Positions 12,961 through 23,506 of a stretch of 64,000 nucleotides of DNA are shown here, in pieces. The DNA is from Whitmania pigra. Lineage: Eukaryota; Annelida; Clitellata; Hirudinida; Haemopidae. The DNA lies in the NCBI GenBank assembly GCA_021613335.1, contig JAJTWR010000314.1, positions 2,668,501 to 2,732,500 of the forward strand, written 5' to 3'. The stretch's first letter is position 1. Each line of letters opens with the position of its first letter. The notes beneath the pieces are model-generated. The model was given only the letters and a program-made list of their open reading frames with translations. It was not told where the DNA came from and searched no databases. Both the position numbers and the translations under genes were made by a program.

Positions 12961-13055
12961 CCGTATTTTCACCCATATTACACGCGTGTTATGTTCGATT
13001 TTACTTACCACGGACCCCCTTATGCGTGCTATAATCGTATGCGTGTTATGCTAGA
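12960..13055. repeat. terminal-repeat-like block of a pogo/Tigger-type transposon
   Basis: It begins ACCGTATTTTCACCCATATT and contains repeated GCGTGTTATG/GCGTGCTATA units. Similar CCGTATTTTC openings are seen at the ends of some Tc1/mariner-Tigger elements. A pogo-type transposase relic lies about 1.5 kb to the right. The opposite terminal repeat was not found. Confidence 0.3.
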
Positions 13056-14571
13056 TTACATTTACATGAATTTGATTTCCGACCAACAAAAAATAAAAAC
13101 ATTTAAATGATAACACAGACTGTTGATTGTTTTTAGAGTATATTTTTAATTTTAAATAGTTTATAATTGATTGGGCGTTAGTGCATTGCATAAAGAACTT
13201 TCGATATGTGCTTACAGAAGCATGTGACAAAACATTCACCTCATCATTGCATTGTCCAGCTCTCGAATTTATGAATTTAATTGAATTTAATATAAATTAA
13301 TTGATGGTAACTATAGGAAACTTGTAGGGTGTTGTACTATTTTATGAATTTTCATCATAATTTTTCAACTCTTTATTACTCATAATTATAATTGGAGCTA
13401 ATGTTTTCAGTTTGTGTGACAATGTTTTTTTCAGCACTGGTGGTTCAGACAGCTTTGGTTGGTGTTGTTTAATATTTTAATAGTCAAACATCACATGCAT
13501 AGACTTATTGTAGCAAATGTCTTCAATCTCTTAATGGTCTTGCTATAAAAACTCTTTGAACACTTCTCAAAAGCATGGAACAAAATAGATACAATCTTGG
13601 TAATAGCGTCAGTCTTTTGCAGTCTTTATTGGAAAACAAAATGGAAGTTTTAGCCCATTCTCTTGGAACTCATTATGAAGATTCAAATTGTTAATTGTAA
13701 TGAATTACCACCACTGCTTTGTCTTTTTCTGGTGATGAGTCACTTGATTTTCTACATTGCTATAAGAAAAATTCATGAAACCCATTGATGGTATAAATTA
13801 TATGCAGCTTTTGGCCACACTTTTATGTTATAGTTGATGCACTGTTTGAACCTCAACAATGCCATACCTTCACAGTGAAGCTGTATCCCAGAGCATGGTA
13901 CAAATGCGTAACTTCAGTACCTTCAAGAATTAATCTCAATTTATTTAAAAAAAAAACCTTGTTTCTTTCAATGCAATTATAAAGGTTATTGTACATGAGC
14001 TGCATTTCATGCTCAGATCAATGATCCGTGTATGATTCTTGAAAGGGAGACTTTAACCTTGAAATCTCATGAAATTTCATGCTATAATTGATGTACGGTT
14101 TGGACCTCAACAATGCTATACTTTCCATTGAAGCTGTGTCTCACAGCATGATGCATCTGATTTACTTCATCATCTACTCCAAGAATTGATCTCAAATATT
14201 CAAAAATGTCTCTTAAGATTTGTACATTTAAAATATGTGATTTCCATATTTAGGGAGTTATGGGACTCAGAGACTTGTTAAGCGGACTCCTTGCAGCGAG
14301 GAATTGGTTAACGAGTTCGTTACCGTCCTTTGAAGTATTGCTTCACTTTTGTCTTACAAATTATTATGCGTAAACAATATGCATTCCAAAGTAGGAAGTT
14401 GATGCAAATCTTAAGATAAAAATAGTTTCGATGAAGAATTGAAGAGAGAACGCAATATCGAAGCGACTCGTGACCAATTTTGGTCAATTGCAGCGAGCTC
14501 ATGAATCGTTAACCAGTTCTTTGAAGTTTTTAAACAATTTATTAACAGACATTCAAAAAATCAATCATAAG
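13056..14571. other. AT-rich DNA with a diverged 130-bp repeat pair
   Basis: Segments 13827-13950 and 14078-14205 are alike (TATAGTTGATGCACTGTTTG against TATAATTGATGTACGGTTTG, followed by ACCTCAACAATG and GAAGCTGT). This suggests an old tandem duplication with a period of about 250 bases, perhaps inside the transposon that includes 14572-15500. No intact frame is present. Confidence 0.5.
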
Positions 14572-15500
14572 ATCAATAATTATTCCTCATTGTCAGTTAA
14601 GCCTCCAAATCCGTCAAAAGTCGAACAGTCTTCATATTCATTTTCGGCTCTTGCCGGATCACAGGCTAGTTCAAAGTCCGGGTCGTCACTTTACTCCTTT
14701 CCTGTAGACTTAATGTCAGCATTTCTAAAGCCACTCAGAATCAAATCAGGATACACTTTATCCCATGCTCGTGCAACTCATGTGCATACCTCGGATTACA
14801 AGGCCTTCCTGTCTCGTCCAGACGGTGTGTGAGTGTATGTGCCATTCTGCATCCATTCCTCTATCTCAGATCTGTCAATTTTTCAACGATTTGTAGTTGC
14901 AGTTTGGATGATAGACCACCCGGGATGATTGCAATGTGACATCCGCTTAAGTTGAGCATCTTCTTAACTGACTCTTCTTTATGAGCAGTCATTGCATTTA
15001 TGATCAACCGCGAGCTCTTTGAAAAGAATCCCCTCTTTTGAGAACATTACTGAATCCAGAGCTTCATGCTGAAAATTTTTCGCATTGTCTCTTGAAAATC
15101 AATATTGGTTTTGTCTTGGTGCCAGCCGCAGAGCATCCAAGTATGACTGTGAAATTTGTCCGTTCGTAACCACTTGTTGCTATTGCCACAGTGCCTTCAC
15201 TCGCTGGAATGTCAAAAGCTATCTCTTCCTTTGTTCCAAGACCCATAGCTTTAGATCAGACTCTAACTTTGACCATTTCGCATTTTGGCCAAGGCATGCA
15301 CGTTTTCTCAGGTTCAGTTTCTCAAGCAATCATTCCTTCTTTCTCCATTCGCGAACCGACACTTCATTAACGTTGAACTCTCGAGCAGCTGCTCTGTTAC
15401 CTTTGGCTTTTGCTCTGGAAATGACTTAAAGCTTGTAGGCAACAGTGTACGAGTTACGTTTATCAGTCACTTTCTTAACGACGTCGATATTTCAATCTAT
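14572..15500 (-). pseudogene. pogo/Tigger-type transposase relic
   Basis: On the minus strand the pieces are in transposase order. A Brinker/CENP-B-like DNA-binding start (KRNSYTVAYKL, GNRAAAREFNVNEVSVREWR) lies near 15480-15310. Then comes the DDE core entry EIAFDIPASEGTVAIATSGY, which continues in ERTNFTVILGCSA and KTKPILIFKR (15246-15064). IIPGGLSSKLQ follows near 14920, and the tail WDKVYPDLILSGFRNADI near 14745. Several stops and frame changes separate them. The remaining C-terminal acidic segment ends near 14575. The element is long dead. Confidence 0.8.
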
Positions 15501-15559
15501 TTATTTATTTGATTATAGTCCGTTGCATGACTAAGATGATTTTGACTTATATTTCGATC

Positions 15560-15902
15560 AAGAGGATGATAGATGGTTTTGGAAAGCTTAGTTACGAGGA
15601 AAGATTAAATAGATGTAAATTAACCGTCTCTGGAAAAGAAAAGAAATAGAGGGGACCTCATCGAGGCATTCAAAATTTTATCGGGTAGGGAAGGCCTTTT
15701 GCCTGAACAGTTTTTCGAAGCCACAAAAAGTGTTTCTACTAGAGGGCACGATTGTAAATTATACAGGAAGGCTTCGGGAAACTTGAAAAACAATTATTTC
15801 AGTTCAAGGGTGGTTTCCTTATGGAATAAACTAGATAAGGAAACCATCCATGCTGACACATTAGATAAATTCAAAATTTACTTAAGTAAATTCGGATATT
15901 AG
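15560..15902 (+). pseudogene. 3' end of a CR1/L2/Jockey-type LINE reverse transcriptase ORF
   Basis: The sequence reads GFGKLSYEERLNRCKLTVSG, then after a frameshift RGDLIEAFKILSGREGLLPE, TRGHDCKLYRK and NNYFSSRVVSLWNKLD, ending DKFKIYLSKFGY and TAG at 15900-15902. This RGDLIE...TRGH...FFS.RV...WN.L pattern is the standard C-terminus of many non-LTR RT proteins. A short TGTTATGTTATGTTATG run at about 15959-15977 is probably the 3' tail. It is a 5'-truncated dead copy, distinct from the LINE at 4861. Confidence 0.85.
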
Positions 15903-15977
15903 GACTAAAAAGAGTGGTTATTACACAGATCCAGGTCTTCTTAACCACTATAAATAATTGTTATGTTATGTTATGTT

Positions 15978-16388
15978 TAAGAGCACTTCTATCTATATAT
16001 CACTGTATTTATCACTTCAAGCATCGGCCGCTCAGCCAACGGAAGATTTTTTTACAACTTTTATATTTGATTGTTTTACATATTAGAAACTGCTTCAATT
16101 TAATATTTTAATATATATAATTTTAATTTAAATGTTAAAGAAGACCGTCGTGACAATAATTATTTGCATAATAAAAGGCAAAAATACTATTGCTTCACAA
16201 TAAGTTTTCCTACATTGTCGTTTGCATACCCAGAGTTCAATTATGAAAAAAATATAAGCGCATTCAATAGAAATAAAGAAATAATAAATAATAAGTAATA
16301 TATAAATAATAGGAAATAATAAACCATCTCTGCTCATTTAATCTGCAACTTCAAAGCCTTTTGCAAGACGAAGAAATCAATGTAACTG
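15978..16388. other. AT-rich flank shared with the 23.9-25.3 kb region
   Basis: From about 16215 the DNA matches both sides of the hAT insertion at 23969-25204 (CATACCCAGAGTTCAATTATG, and later CATCTCTGCTCATTTAATCT). It therefore represents the uninterrupted form of that locus. Confidence 0.65.
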
Positions 16389-16640
16389 ATGTAATTTTAC
16401 TGATTTCATTGATTTGTGAAGTAGCAAAAGTGTTTGGATCAGTTGAGGAAGGCGAAGAAAAATTGGAATTTCACAAAAGTTACGATTGCAACAGGCAAAT
16501 AAAACACAAAAATGTGCTTGCGACATTCCCATCTTTAATCAAATCAGAGTTAGAAGCAGAATTCATTGCGCAGTCATTTGTAGGCTCATGAAGATTTGCA
16601 TAAACAGTCGAAACCGGTTATGTCGCAGGCCTAGGAGTTT
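16389..16640 (+). pseudogene. diverged PAN-lectin exon 1, decayed
   Basis: Parallel to the exon at 25340 (TTCACAAAAGTTACGATTGC shared) and more distantly to 8475. The start is ATG followed directly by TAA, and the signal-peptide frame is shifted. The PAN half is readable as CDIPIFNQIRVRSRIHCAVI and CRLMKICINS, which lines up with CALLCKSLRKCTGF. It may be the first exon of the same dead gene whose last exon is at 17770. Confidence 0.6.
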
Positions 16641-16969
16641 TCCAAAAAGCATCGAGATAACCGAAAATCAAGATGGCGGCTGTATATTAACATGTGCTTG
16701 AAATTTCTTTACGTACATAATGTGCATTAATAAATAAATTGCACATGCACGTGTTTTTGTGATTTCACACAGAGTTACACAGAGTTTTTTTCGTGCTTGA
16801 TTAAAGACATACTTCTCGTGCAATTGTTTTATCGTATCGGCCTTCTTTTTTCAATTTGAAATGATAGCTGCTAGAACGCCATGCTGACGACTAAGGTCTG
16901 CCGGTGTTGTTTTTTCAATTTTCTAGCTGCAATATAATTTTATTGCCGCTGTAGGCAAACTGGGGAGGA

Positions 16970-17135
16970 AGCGACCGACATAACAAGGCCAATGAGTGCC
17001 TCGCATAGTCGAAGTTTGCGGGTGAAAAACAAGTAGCATGAGACACGAAGAAGCCTTTAAGAGTTTTCCAAGTCGCTCCTGTCCAGGCAGCAGTGACCGG
17101 CACAACAAGGCCAATGAGAATGCCTCTCATAGCCG
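16970..17135. repeat. 40-bp direct repeat pair
   Basis: GACATAACAAGGCCAATGAG near 16977 and GGCACAACAAGGCCAATGAG near 17098 each lead into TGCCTC(G/T)CATAG. The copies are about 120 bases apart in locally G+C-rich DNA. The origin is unknown. Two overlapping minus-strand frames here are by-products of the repeat. Confidence 0.5.
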
Positions 17136-17253
17136 GCGGTAAGAGTTGGGTCCAGAACGACAAATCCGACAGGGATATCCAGGCTGATCACCGGATGCGG
17201 CCGGCCCCCCGAAAACGTAAGGAGACTTCAAGGGCCGAAACGATTGAAGACGG

Positions 17254-17436
17254 GTGTTGTGGTGGCGCAATTAATAAGTTTATTATTGGGTAATAAATTT
17301 TAAGTAATTATTATATTAAAATTATTAATATAACTTTCTTAACATTTATGATCTTCTGCCACGCCAAATATTCACCTCCATCGATTAATAATATAAATAA
17401 AGTTACACTTAGTACACCAACATAGCTAGTTAAGCA
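17254..17436. repeat. 180-bp dispersed repeat, copy 1
   Basis: It starts TGTTGTGGTGGCGCAATTAA and ends TTAGTACACCAACATAGCTA. The second copy is at 23315-23506 in the same orientation, within the extra block that splits segmental duplication copy B. No terminal inverted repeats were seen, and the class is unknown. Confidence 0.65.
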
Positions 17437-17577
17437 CATCAATTTCTGTCGGCGGTCATGATTGTGATCATAAGACTACGTTGGGATCTTTAGTCCAACA
17501 TTCATATCGGCGACATAACATAACCTTTTCACATTAACATCAATATTAGGAAACTTTTTCATTTTTCTGAAGGAAAT

Positions 17578-17740
17578 ATTAAACATCTTTTGAATCCTCT
17601 TAAACAATGGATCGTTCTTTCTTCTTCCGAATTCATGTTCATCATGATGAAGCGACATCTTTGGAACATTTGAAAAGACATTCAATTGAACAGGTCAAGG
17701 AGGATGTACAATTTACAATTTTTATGTGGAATATGAAACA
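17578..17740. repeat. dispersed repeat, copy 2 (partner at 565-730)
   Basis: TTGAATCCTCTT, TTCCGAATTCA and the run GACATCTTTGGAACATTTGA are shared with copy 1. A minus-strand frame of 69 codons crosses it (17476-17685), but copy 1 does not keep that frame open, so a gene is not supported. Confidence 0.6.
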
Positions 17741-17769
17741 AACTCATTAAAGATGAACTTAAACAACAG

Positions 17770-18000
17770 TCAGAAACAAGGACCTCGTCATCGGTGTAAC
17801 AAATGATTAATGGTTAGTGAAGAGACCAGTAAGAAACACGTACCCTCTGTGTGGAATCTACCAGGGACCTGTTGCAATGGCGTCTTGGATTCATATCAAT
17901 TGTATCACCAATAGTACTCCGTCAGAAAGATATGTCATTGTTCAACAAACTCCTGCTATTATTAATAACAATGGAAGCGGATTAACTCTTTGTAAAACTT
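17770..18000 (+). pseudogene. PAN-lectin last exon, decayed
   Basis: Homologous to the last exons of copies A and B, starting after an AG acceptor at 17768-17769. The serine codon of NDSW is a TAA stop (17808-17810). The frame then continues KRPVRNTYPLCGIYQGPVAM and ERYVIVQQTP, but the terminal LCEIEVY is replaced by an unrelated tail. It is a dead exon without a nearby lectin exon 3. Confidence 0.8.
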
Positions 18001-18190
18001 TGTGCTGGTCTTTGAAAAGGACTGAAGCAGCTAAAACTTATTCAATTTACACAAAAACACATAAAATATTTTCATAATAGCTAAATAGCAAGTAATGAGT
18101 GACTTTTGTTGCGTTTAGTTAGTCGTATTTAAAAAATGGAAATTATTTTAATTTTTTAACTTTCTTTTGAATGATTTCATTAATGGCGTT

Positions 18191-18330
18191 CGAGTTGGCT
18201 CAGATTTGGAAATAAAAGGTTGCATTCTTGCGAATGGCAGTGAGAGCAACAGTCGTGTCGTATTCACGATCTGGCTCGCACTGCCATAGAGCGCCTCATG
18301 GTACGGGCGCTATATAAATGGTGGATTGAC
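18191..18330 (+). repeat. tRNA-derived SINE, copy 1
   Basis: CGAGTTGGCTCAGATTTGGA carries the A box, and GTGTCGTATTCACGATCTGG is where the B box should be. A conserved 3' part follows (GCTCGCACTGCC, then GGGCGCTATATAAATGGTGG). It shares this order with 19627-19762 and 32551-32720. The 18331-19300 stretch beyond it is AT-rich with no gene seen. Confidence 0.72.
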
Positions 18331-19300
18331 TAAGAAGTGCCTTCACATACAATCCGCACACATAAGGCTCTCAAAAAAAAAACGGCTAAATACAAAAAAT
18401 ACGAAAGGCTTAATTAAATCGCATATGTGTTGCATTTTCTTATTTTTATGGTCAATCGTTATTAGGACGAATGTGAAATCTTCTTTAATTCTCTTTAACC
18501 TAACAAATTAATAAATTTCAAAAACAAATTTTTATTGCAAATCAAAAGAGTCAATTGACGTTACATAATTTGATAGTTAACCATAAAATCCACATCCAAA
18601 GATCCCTATTAAAAAAATTGACAGTTCTCCAGGAAAACATTTTTCACTTAACAATTTCTAATTTGTACCTTGTAACAGTTTGAATTTGTGGCTTTATTTT
18701 GGAAATACATTTATTTTAGAAGTAATTAAGATAATTGTTGAACTGAATATTACTGTCAATTTTTTAATGCCAGCTCCTATCATCTTCGCACGTGAAAACC
18801 AAACCAAATCCTCTATTATAACAATAGGCACAGTTTCGGATGCATCATTTCCATCTGATGGAACTTGAACTGATGAACCACAAAATCAGTATAATCTTCA
18901 TCTGACCATTCAGCAACCACCCGCACTGCCAGTGAAAACCCTTGAGGAAAATGTTAAGGTAAAAACAAATATCAATTTTGAAAGTCTGATTGAAGAAAGT
19001 GGATGTAAATGTGTGCAAATTGCTTTCTGAGACAATGGGTGCTGAAAGGCTTTCGTGCATAAACAGCAGCCAAGGTCACACCGGCGATTGCCTTTGATCT
19101 GGAATAAATTTAATTGAGATTAGAAAGAATAGAAATGATTTATGCTTGAAATAATGTTGTCACATGAATAATTACAAGTCATTATTAAGTTTTGCTTTCT
19201 TCTAATAATATTATTGATATTTAACTAATAATAAATATTAATATTATAATTATTTGTTCTAATTGATTGCTAAATTTGTTGGAGAAATTTACTTAAACTA

Positions 19301-19357
19301 GGGCTGCGAACGATTAAAATTTTCTTAATCGGTTAATCGTCGAATTAATCCGCAGCC
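19301..19357. repeat. 57-bp imperfect palindrome (hAT-end-like)
   Basis: GGGCTGCGAACGATTAA on the left pairs with TTAATCCGCAGCC on the right. TTAATCGGTTAATCG lies in the middle. It can fold into a hairpin. A related end, TTTAATCGATCTGCAGCC, occurs near 23850. It may be a remnant of a small transposon, but no target duplication was found. Confidence 0.5.
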
Positions 19358-19383
19358 TTAATTTATATAGTTTGTTTTTTTAA

Positions 19384-19995
19384 TTTGGTAAAAGAATTAA
19401 TAAATTAAGAACTTAAATAATTAAATGCAAGCTGTCATTTTTAACGTTGTTGTTGCTGTCCTTAACAACAGATGGATCGATGCCCTTCAGAAACCCATGA
19501 CAGTTTGACATTTTTGATTGCAGTTGCATTATTTTGTTTTAATTCATTCATTATCACTATCATTGTCACGTCATTAAATTGATTTAATTTTTGGACTTTA
19601 TTTTGAATTATTTCATTAATGGCGTTCGAGTTGGCTCAGATTTGGAAATAAAAAGTTGCATTCTTGCGAATGGCAGTGAGAGCAACAGTCGTGTCGTGTT
19701 CACGATCCAGCTCGCACCGCCAGAGACCCCTTTGGCTAGGGACGCTGTACAAATGGTGGAAGGACAATTCCTTTAAACACTTTATTTTTTAATTTGGTAA
19801 AAGAATTAATAAATTAAGAATTTTAATAAATCAATGCAATCTGTCACTCTTAACGTTGTTGTTGATGTTGTCCTTAACAACAGATGGATCGATGCCCTTC
19901 AGAAGGCCATGACAGTTTGACTGACATTTTTGGTTGCAGTCGCATTATTTTGTTTTAATTCATTCATTATCACTATAATTGTCACATCATCATTA
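19384..19995. repeat. 200-bp direct repeats flanking a SINE
   Basis: Segments 19384-19590 and 19786-19995 are close copies (AAAAGAATTAATAAATTAAG, then GATGGATCGATGCCCTTCAG and TTTTGTTTTAATTCATTCAT). The SINE at 19627 lies between them. The arrangement suggests a local duplication around the SINE, or SINE gain between tandem copies. Confidence 0.75.
19627..19762 (+). repeat. tRNA-derived SINE, copy 2
   Basis: Very similar to 18191-18330, including about 25 bases upstream (ATTTCATTAATGGCGTTCGA). This means either that the SINE starts earlier than marked or that the two copies spread by local duplication and not by separate insertion. The 3' half is more diverged (GCTGTACAAATGGTGG). Confidence 0.72.
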
Positions 19996-20513
19996 TTGTT
20001 ATTAACATTAAATTAATAAATCACTTTACAGAAAATGAATTACATATTTTTTTTCTCGGCTCAATAAAACTCTTGTGACTGTTTGGGTCTTGATTGAAAA
20101 ATTGATTCCATTTCTTGCTTTGTGGCGGGAATTGAACCCGTTTAAATTTTACATATTGTCCGATGGTGCTCAATTCTCCTCTGCAATTGCTGATGTTTTT
20201 ATTGTTGTTAAATTCTCAATTCGAAACTCCTCACTTATTTATTGATTATTGGTAAATCATCGTGCTCATACTATACTTCTTAAAAAAAAATTTTTTTTTT
20301 AAATTATAATATTATAATGTACTTAATTATTGATTAATAATCTCGTTTGATCTGCAATCATTTGTTGGCAACAACATTCCAGTTTATGGCTTCAGTGAAG
20401 GCTTGTGAATCGATTGGTCATAATGCATTTTAGGACATTATTTGGTTCGTAGAAATTTGATTGAGAAGTGGTTCTCTGCGGAATATTTCAAAATATAATT
20501 TAAAATTAAACCA

Positions 20514-21905
20514 ATGGAATTCTCCAATACATTTGTGGTATTATCTTTAATTGCCACAGCATCATGTTTCCAAGATTCATTTATGTTTCGTAGAAATTCA
20601 GAATGCAATGGCAAAATACGATGTGCCCTGAACGTACCCAGTTCTACTCAAATTGGAAGTTTAATCAACTGTGCCCTTCTCTGCAAATCTCTGAGAAAGT
20701 GCACAGGCTTCAATTATTTGGTGAACACATCGACATGCCAGCTGTTTGACATCTTTCCTTTCAAGATAGCTCACCAACCAAATTGCAGTAACTACCAGGT
20801 AACTACTTCTCTATTCCACTAGTTTTATTAACAATACTTCGACTTAATGATTGTGAATTTTGCAGCCATTTTCAATGCTATCAAGTAAGTATATTGAATT
20901 TTTATTTGTAATCTTTGCTTTGCTTACATATTGTAGTAAAATAACCCGGGGGTTAGTCAAAAAAACTAGTAAGCTAATTTACAAGTTTATTGAGCGAAAC
21001 TGAATAATCGAGCCGTGGAGATCTGGTGGATTTGATGTATCTTCTTTGAGATTTATGGATTATTTTAATCTTATTAAATGCCATGAAGCTTCCTCATGAT
21101 GATTCTAGATGTGACGAATAATAAAATTAATAAAAATAAATTTAATTACCAAAATGAATTAACATGCTGTCGCCAGGGTTACAACAGTACAATAATAAAC
21201 GATCTGGTTTCATTTAAATAAAATGTGTGATAAAAATGAAAACCATGCAATAAATATTTTAATTATGGATTCAGTCAACCTTGCACTATGTCGACCATCT
21301 TATCAAAGTTCCACATATATGCAATACGGCATGATTCCCTTGTCATCATGGCTTGCACTCGACGGTTTGCTGGGTACCAATGTACCAATGGGACAATGCA
21401 GTCACACAAATGATGCCAACTGGGGAGAAAACTGGTTCATGGTGGAACTAAATGATGCAGTGAAAATCAACCACGTTCGCATTTTGACAAGAGAAGATTT
21501 TGTTGATTATTGTAAGCCACATAAATAAAGTTACGTTATCTTGATCTAGACGTAATAGTCTTTAAATAGGGATTTCTATAATAACATTATAATGTTTAAG
21601 AGCTAATTGAAAATGTTTTGAGTAATTAATCATTAATTAAAAATAAAATTTTATTTCCATTAATAGCCGTCAGATACAAGGACCTCATCATCGGTGTGAC
21701 CAATGATTCATGGTTGGCGAAGAGACCAGTAAGAAACACATATCCTCTGTGTGGAATCTACCAGGGACCTGTTGCTATGGCGTCTTGGATTCAAATCAAT
21801 TGCTCCAACAGCACTCCACCAGCAAGATACGTCATTGTCCAACAAACTCCTGTTGATCCTTTTTATGGAGGATATTTGTGTTTGTGCGAAATAGAGGTTT
21901 ATTGA
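20514..21905 (+). CDS. secreted PAN/apple + F5/8 (fucolectin-like) protein, copy B
   Basis: The four coding exons are 20514-20798, 20866-20884, 21275-21511 and 21667-21905, giving 259 residues with all phases matching (0, 1, 1). The signal peptide MEFSNTFVVLSLIATASCF is followed by a PAN/apple-like domain (CALLCKSLRKCTGFNYL). The 19-nt micro-exon encodes PFSMLS. The F5/8-type domain is split between exons 3 and 4 (NLALCRPSYQSS, LALDGLL, ENWFMVEL, YKDLIIGV, PARYVIVQ) and ends CLCEIEVY. The exon 3 donor is GTAAGC and the exon 4 acceptor TTAATAG, both clean, so this copy defines the gene model. The upstream 35 bases are shared with copy A. A partner for secretion or binding cannot be told from sequence. 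Confidence 0.85.
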
Positions 21906-22294
21906 ATGTTTTGAAATCCTAATGTGAATTAAATAATACTAATTCTTACATTCTTTTCTTACATTTGAATTTCTAATGTTAAATATTTGCCCTTTTTGAT
22001 TTTTTTTACGTTGTACACAATTTATTCACCCTTCAGATTTGAATGTTTTACATTCAGATGCAAAAAGGTAATTTTTAAGGAGTTGACTACGAATTTTACT
22101 TTTTCTTAATTGTAAATTGTTGTTCCTGTATTACAATCAAAATCTTTTCACATATTGATCGAATGTTTCTCAGACTATGTTACAGACATCATAACATTGT
22201 TTGTAGTGAGGTTTTTAAATTGAGTTGAATTTAACAATAAACAATTAGAAAAGTGCAAAATGTTTTACTGCTAAGATAAATTAAAACCAAAACA

Positions 22295-22495
22295 ATGTGT
22301 GCTCATAAAAAAAATATGACTCGAGGACTTATTAAAATTCTATTATGTGAATGGAAGGCTGTATTGTTGGTTCTAATGATTGCTTCAGGTATTTGTTGGT
22401 CTAACAAAAGATCAAATTGTTCTCAAAAAATAAAAGCGATGCCAGTGGAGAAGAGAGGCAGAACTGGCAATCGTTTGGGGCTCACACTTTCTTAA
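22295..22495 (+). CDS. small hydrophobic ORF, partner of 11401 (unknown)
   Basis: The 66-codon frame has the segment EWKAVLLVLMIASGICWS, then NCSQKIKAMPVEKRG. The hydrophobic core and the GICWS end are kept between the copies, which could reflect a signal peptide. No splice donor can be chosen with confidence. Function is unknown. Confidence 0.25.
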   Translation: MCAHKKNMTRGLIKILLCEWKAVLLVLMIASGICWSNKRSNCSQKIKAMPVEKRGRTGNRLGLTLS

Positions 22496-23314
22496 GTTAT
22501 TATAATCAGTTGCGAAGTATATAATTCATGCCTATGTAATAATATCGCTGCCTTACTAGAGATGTAAAAAAACATGTTTTTTTTGATCCGAGTTTTTTTA
22601 TCTGTTTTTTATGAGTTTTTTATGGTTTTTTTTATTGTTTTTTATGTTTGTTTTTGTTTTTTTTTAAATTTGTTGAAAAGTGATGGTTCATGATTAGTTA
22701 AACAAGTTTATTGCAACATAAGTAAAAAATAATACAAAACTAGAGCAACAGTGCTAATTTAAATCAAATTCTGAGTCCATTTCACCAAATAGTCTTCTGC
22801 TTCAGAGTTTTAATTACCTTCTGAAGAAGCTGACAGCTTTAAGGCCGCCTTACCCAATAGGATAGGTCATCATTGTTATTTTTTTATTTTGGATAGCAAA
22901 CTAATTTTGCTCTAAATAACATTATAAACAAAAAATTTTTTAAATTAATTTTGGGGATTGGGCACATCTACTAAAATTTTGTTTTGTCATTTCGCCATTT
23001 GAGTCGACGGCGAAATAATAGATTTGATTGTTGAGCAAACTCTTTGATATGCCACTTGTTACGAATAAAAATGCTGCACTGTGACGGAGGAAAAATCTAT
23101 TTCAATTAATATAATAACATAATAACATTACTTCTTATTAGGTATATTATCTTGAAAATGTTTCTTTAAAGAATGCTAGTCTCCAAACCTTTTCGACCGC
23201 ATGAACTACCAAGACGTTGTTTGACAAATTGAATCAAAACTTAGATGTTGCTTATAATTATTTATTTAATATTATTTTATTCAGTTATTATTTGGTAACA
23301 CATTGACACACTAC

Positions 23315-23506
23315 TGTTGTGGTGGCGCAGTAATTAAGTTTATTATTGAATAATTAATTTTAGGTGATAATTATATTAAAATTAGTAATATAGTAGTATT
23401 AATATAATTATCATAACATTTATTATTTTTTGTCTTATCAAATATGCACCTCCATCGATTATTTATATTAATAAAGTACACTTAGTACACCAACATACCT
23501 AGTTAA
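23315..23506. repeat. 180-bp dispersed repeat, copy 2
   Basis: Second copy of 17254-17436, starting TGTTGTGGTGGCGCAGTAAT and ending near CACCAACATACCTAG. It lies inside the block that is absent from copy A of the segmental duplication. Confidence 0.65.

Noticed and set aside
14470..14832. 120-codon plus-strand frame
   Set aside because: It is antisense to the C-terminal part of the pogo/Tigger relic.
20125..20165. Minus-strand T-arm-like GGGTTCAATTCCCG
   Set aside because: No complete cloverleaf can be drawn around it. It may be another decayed SINE head.
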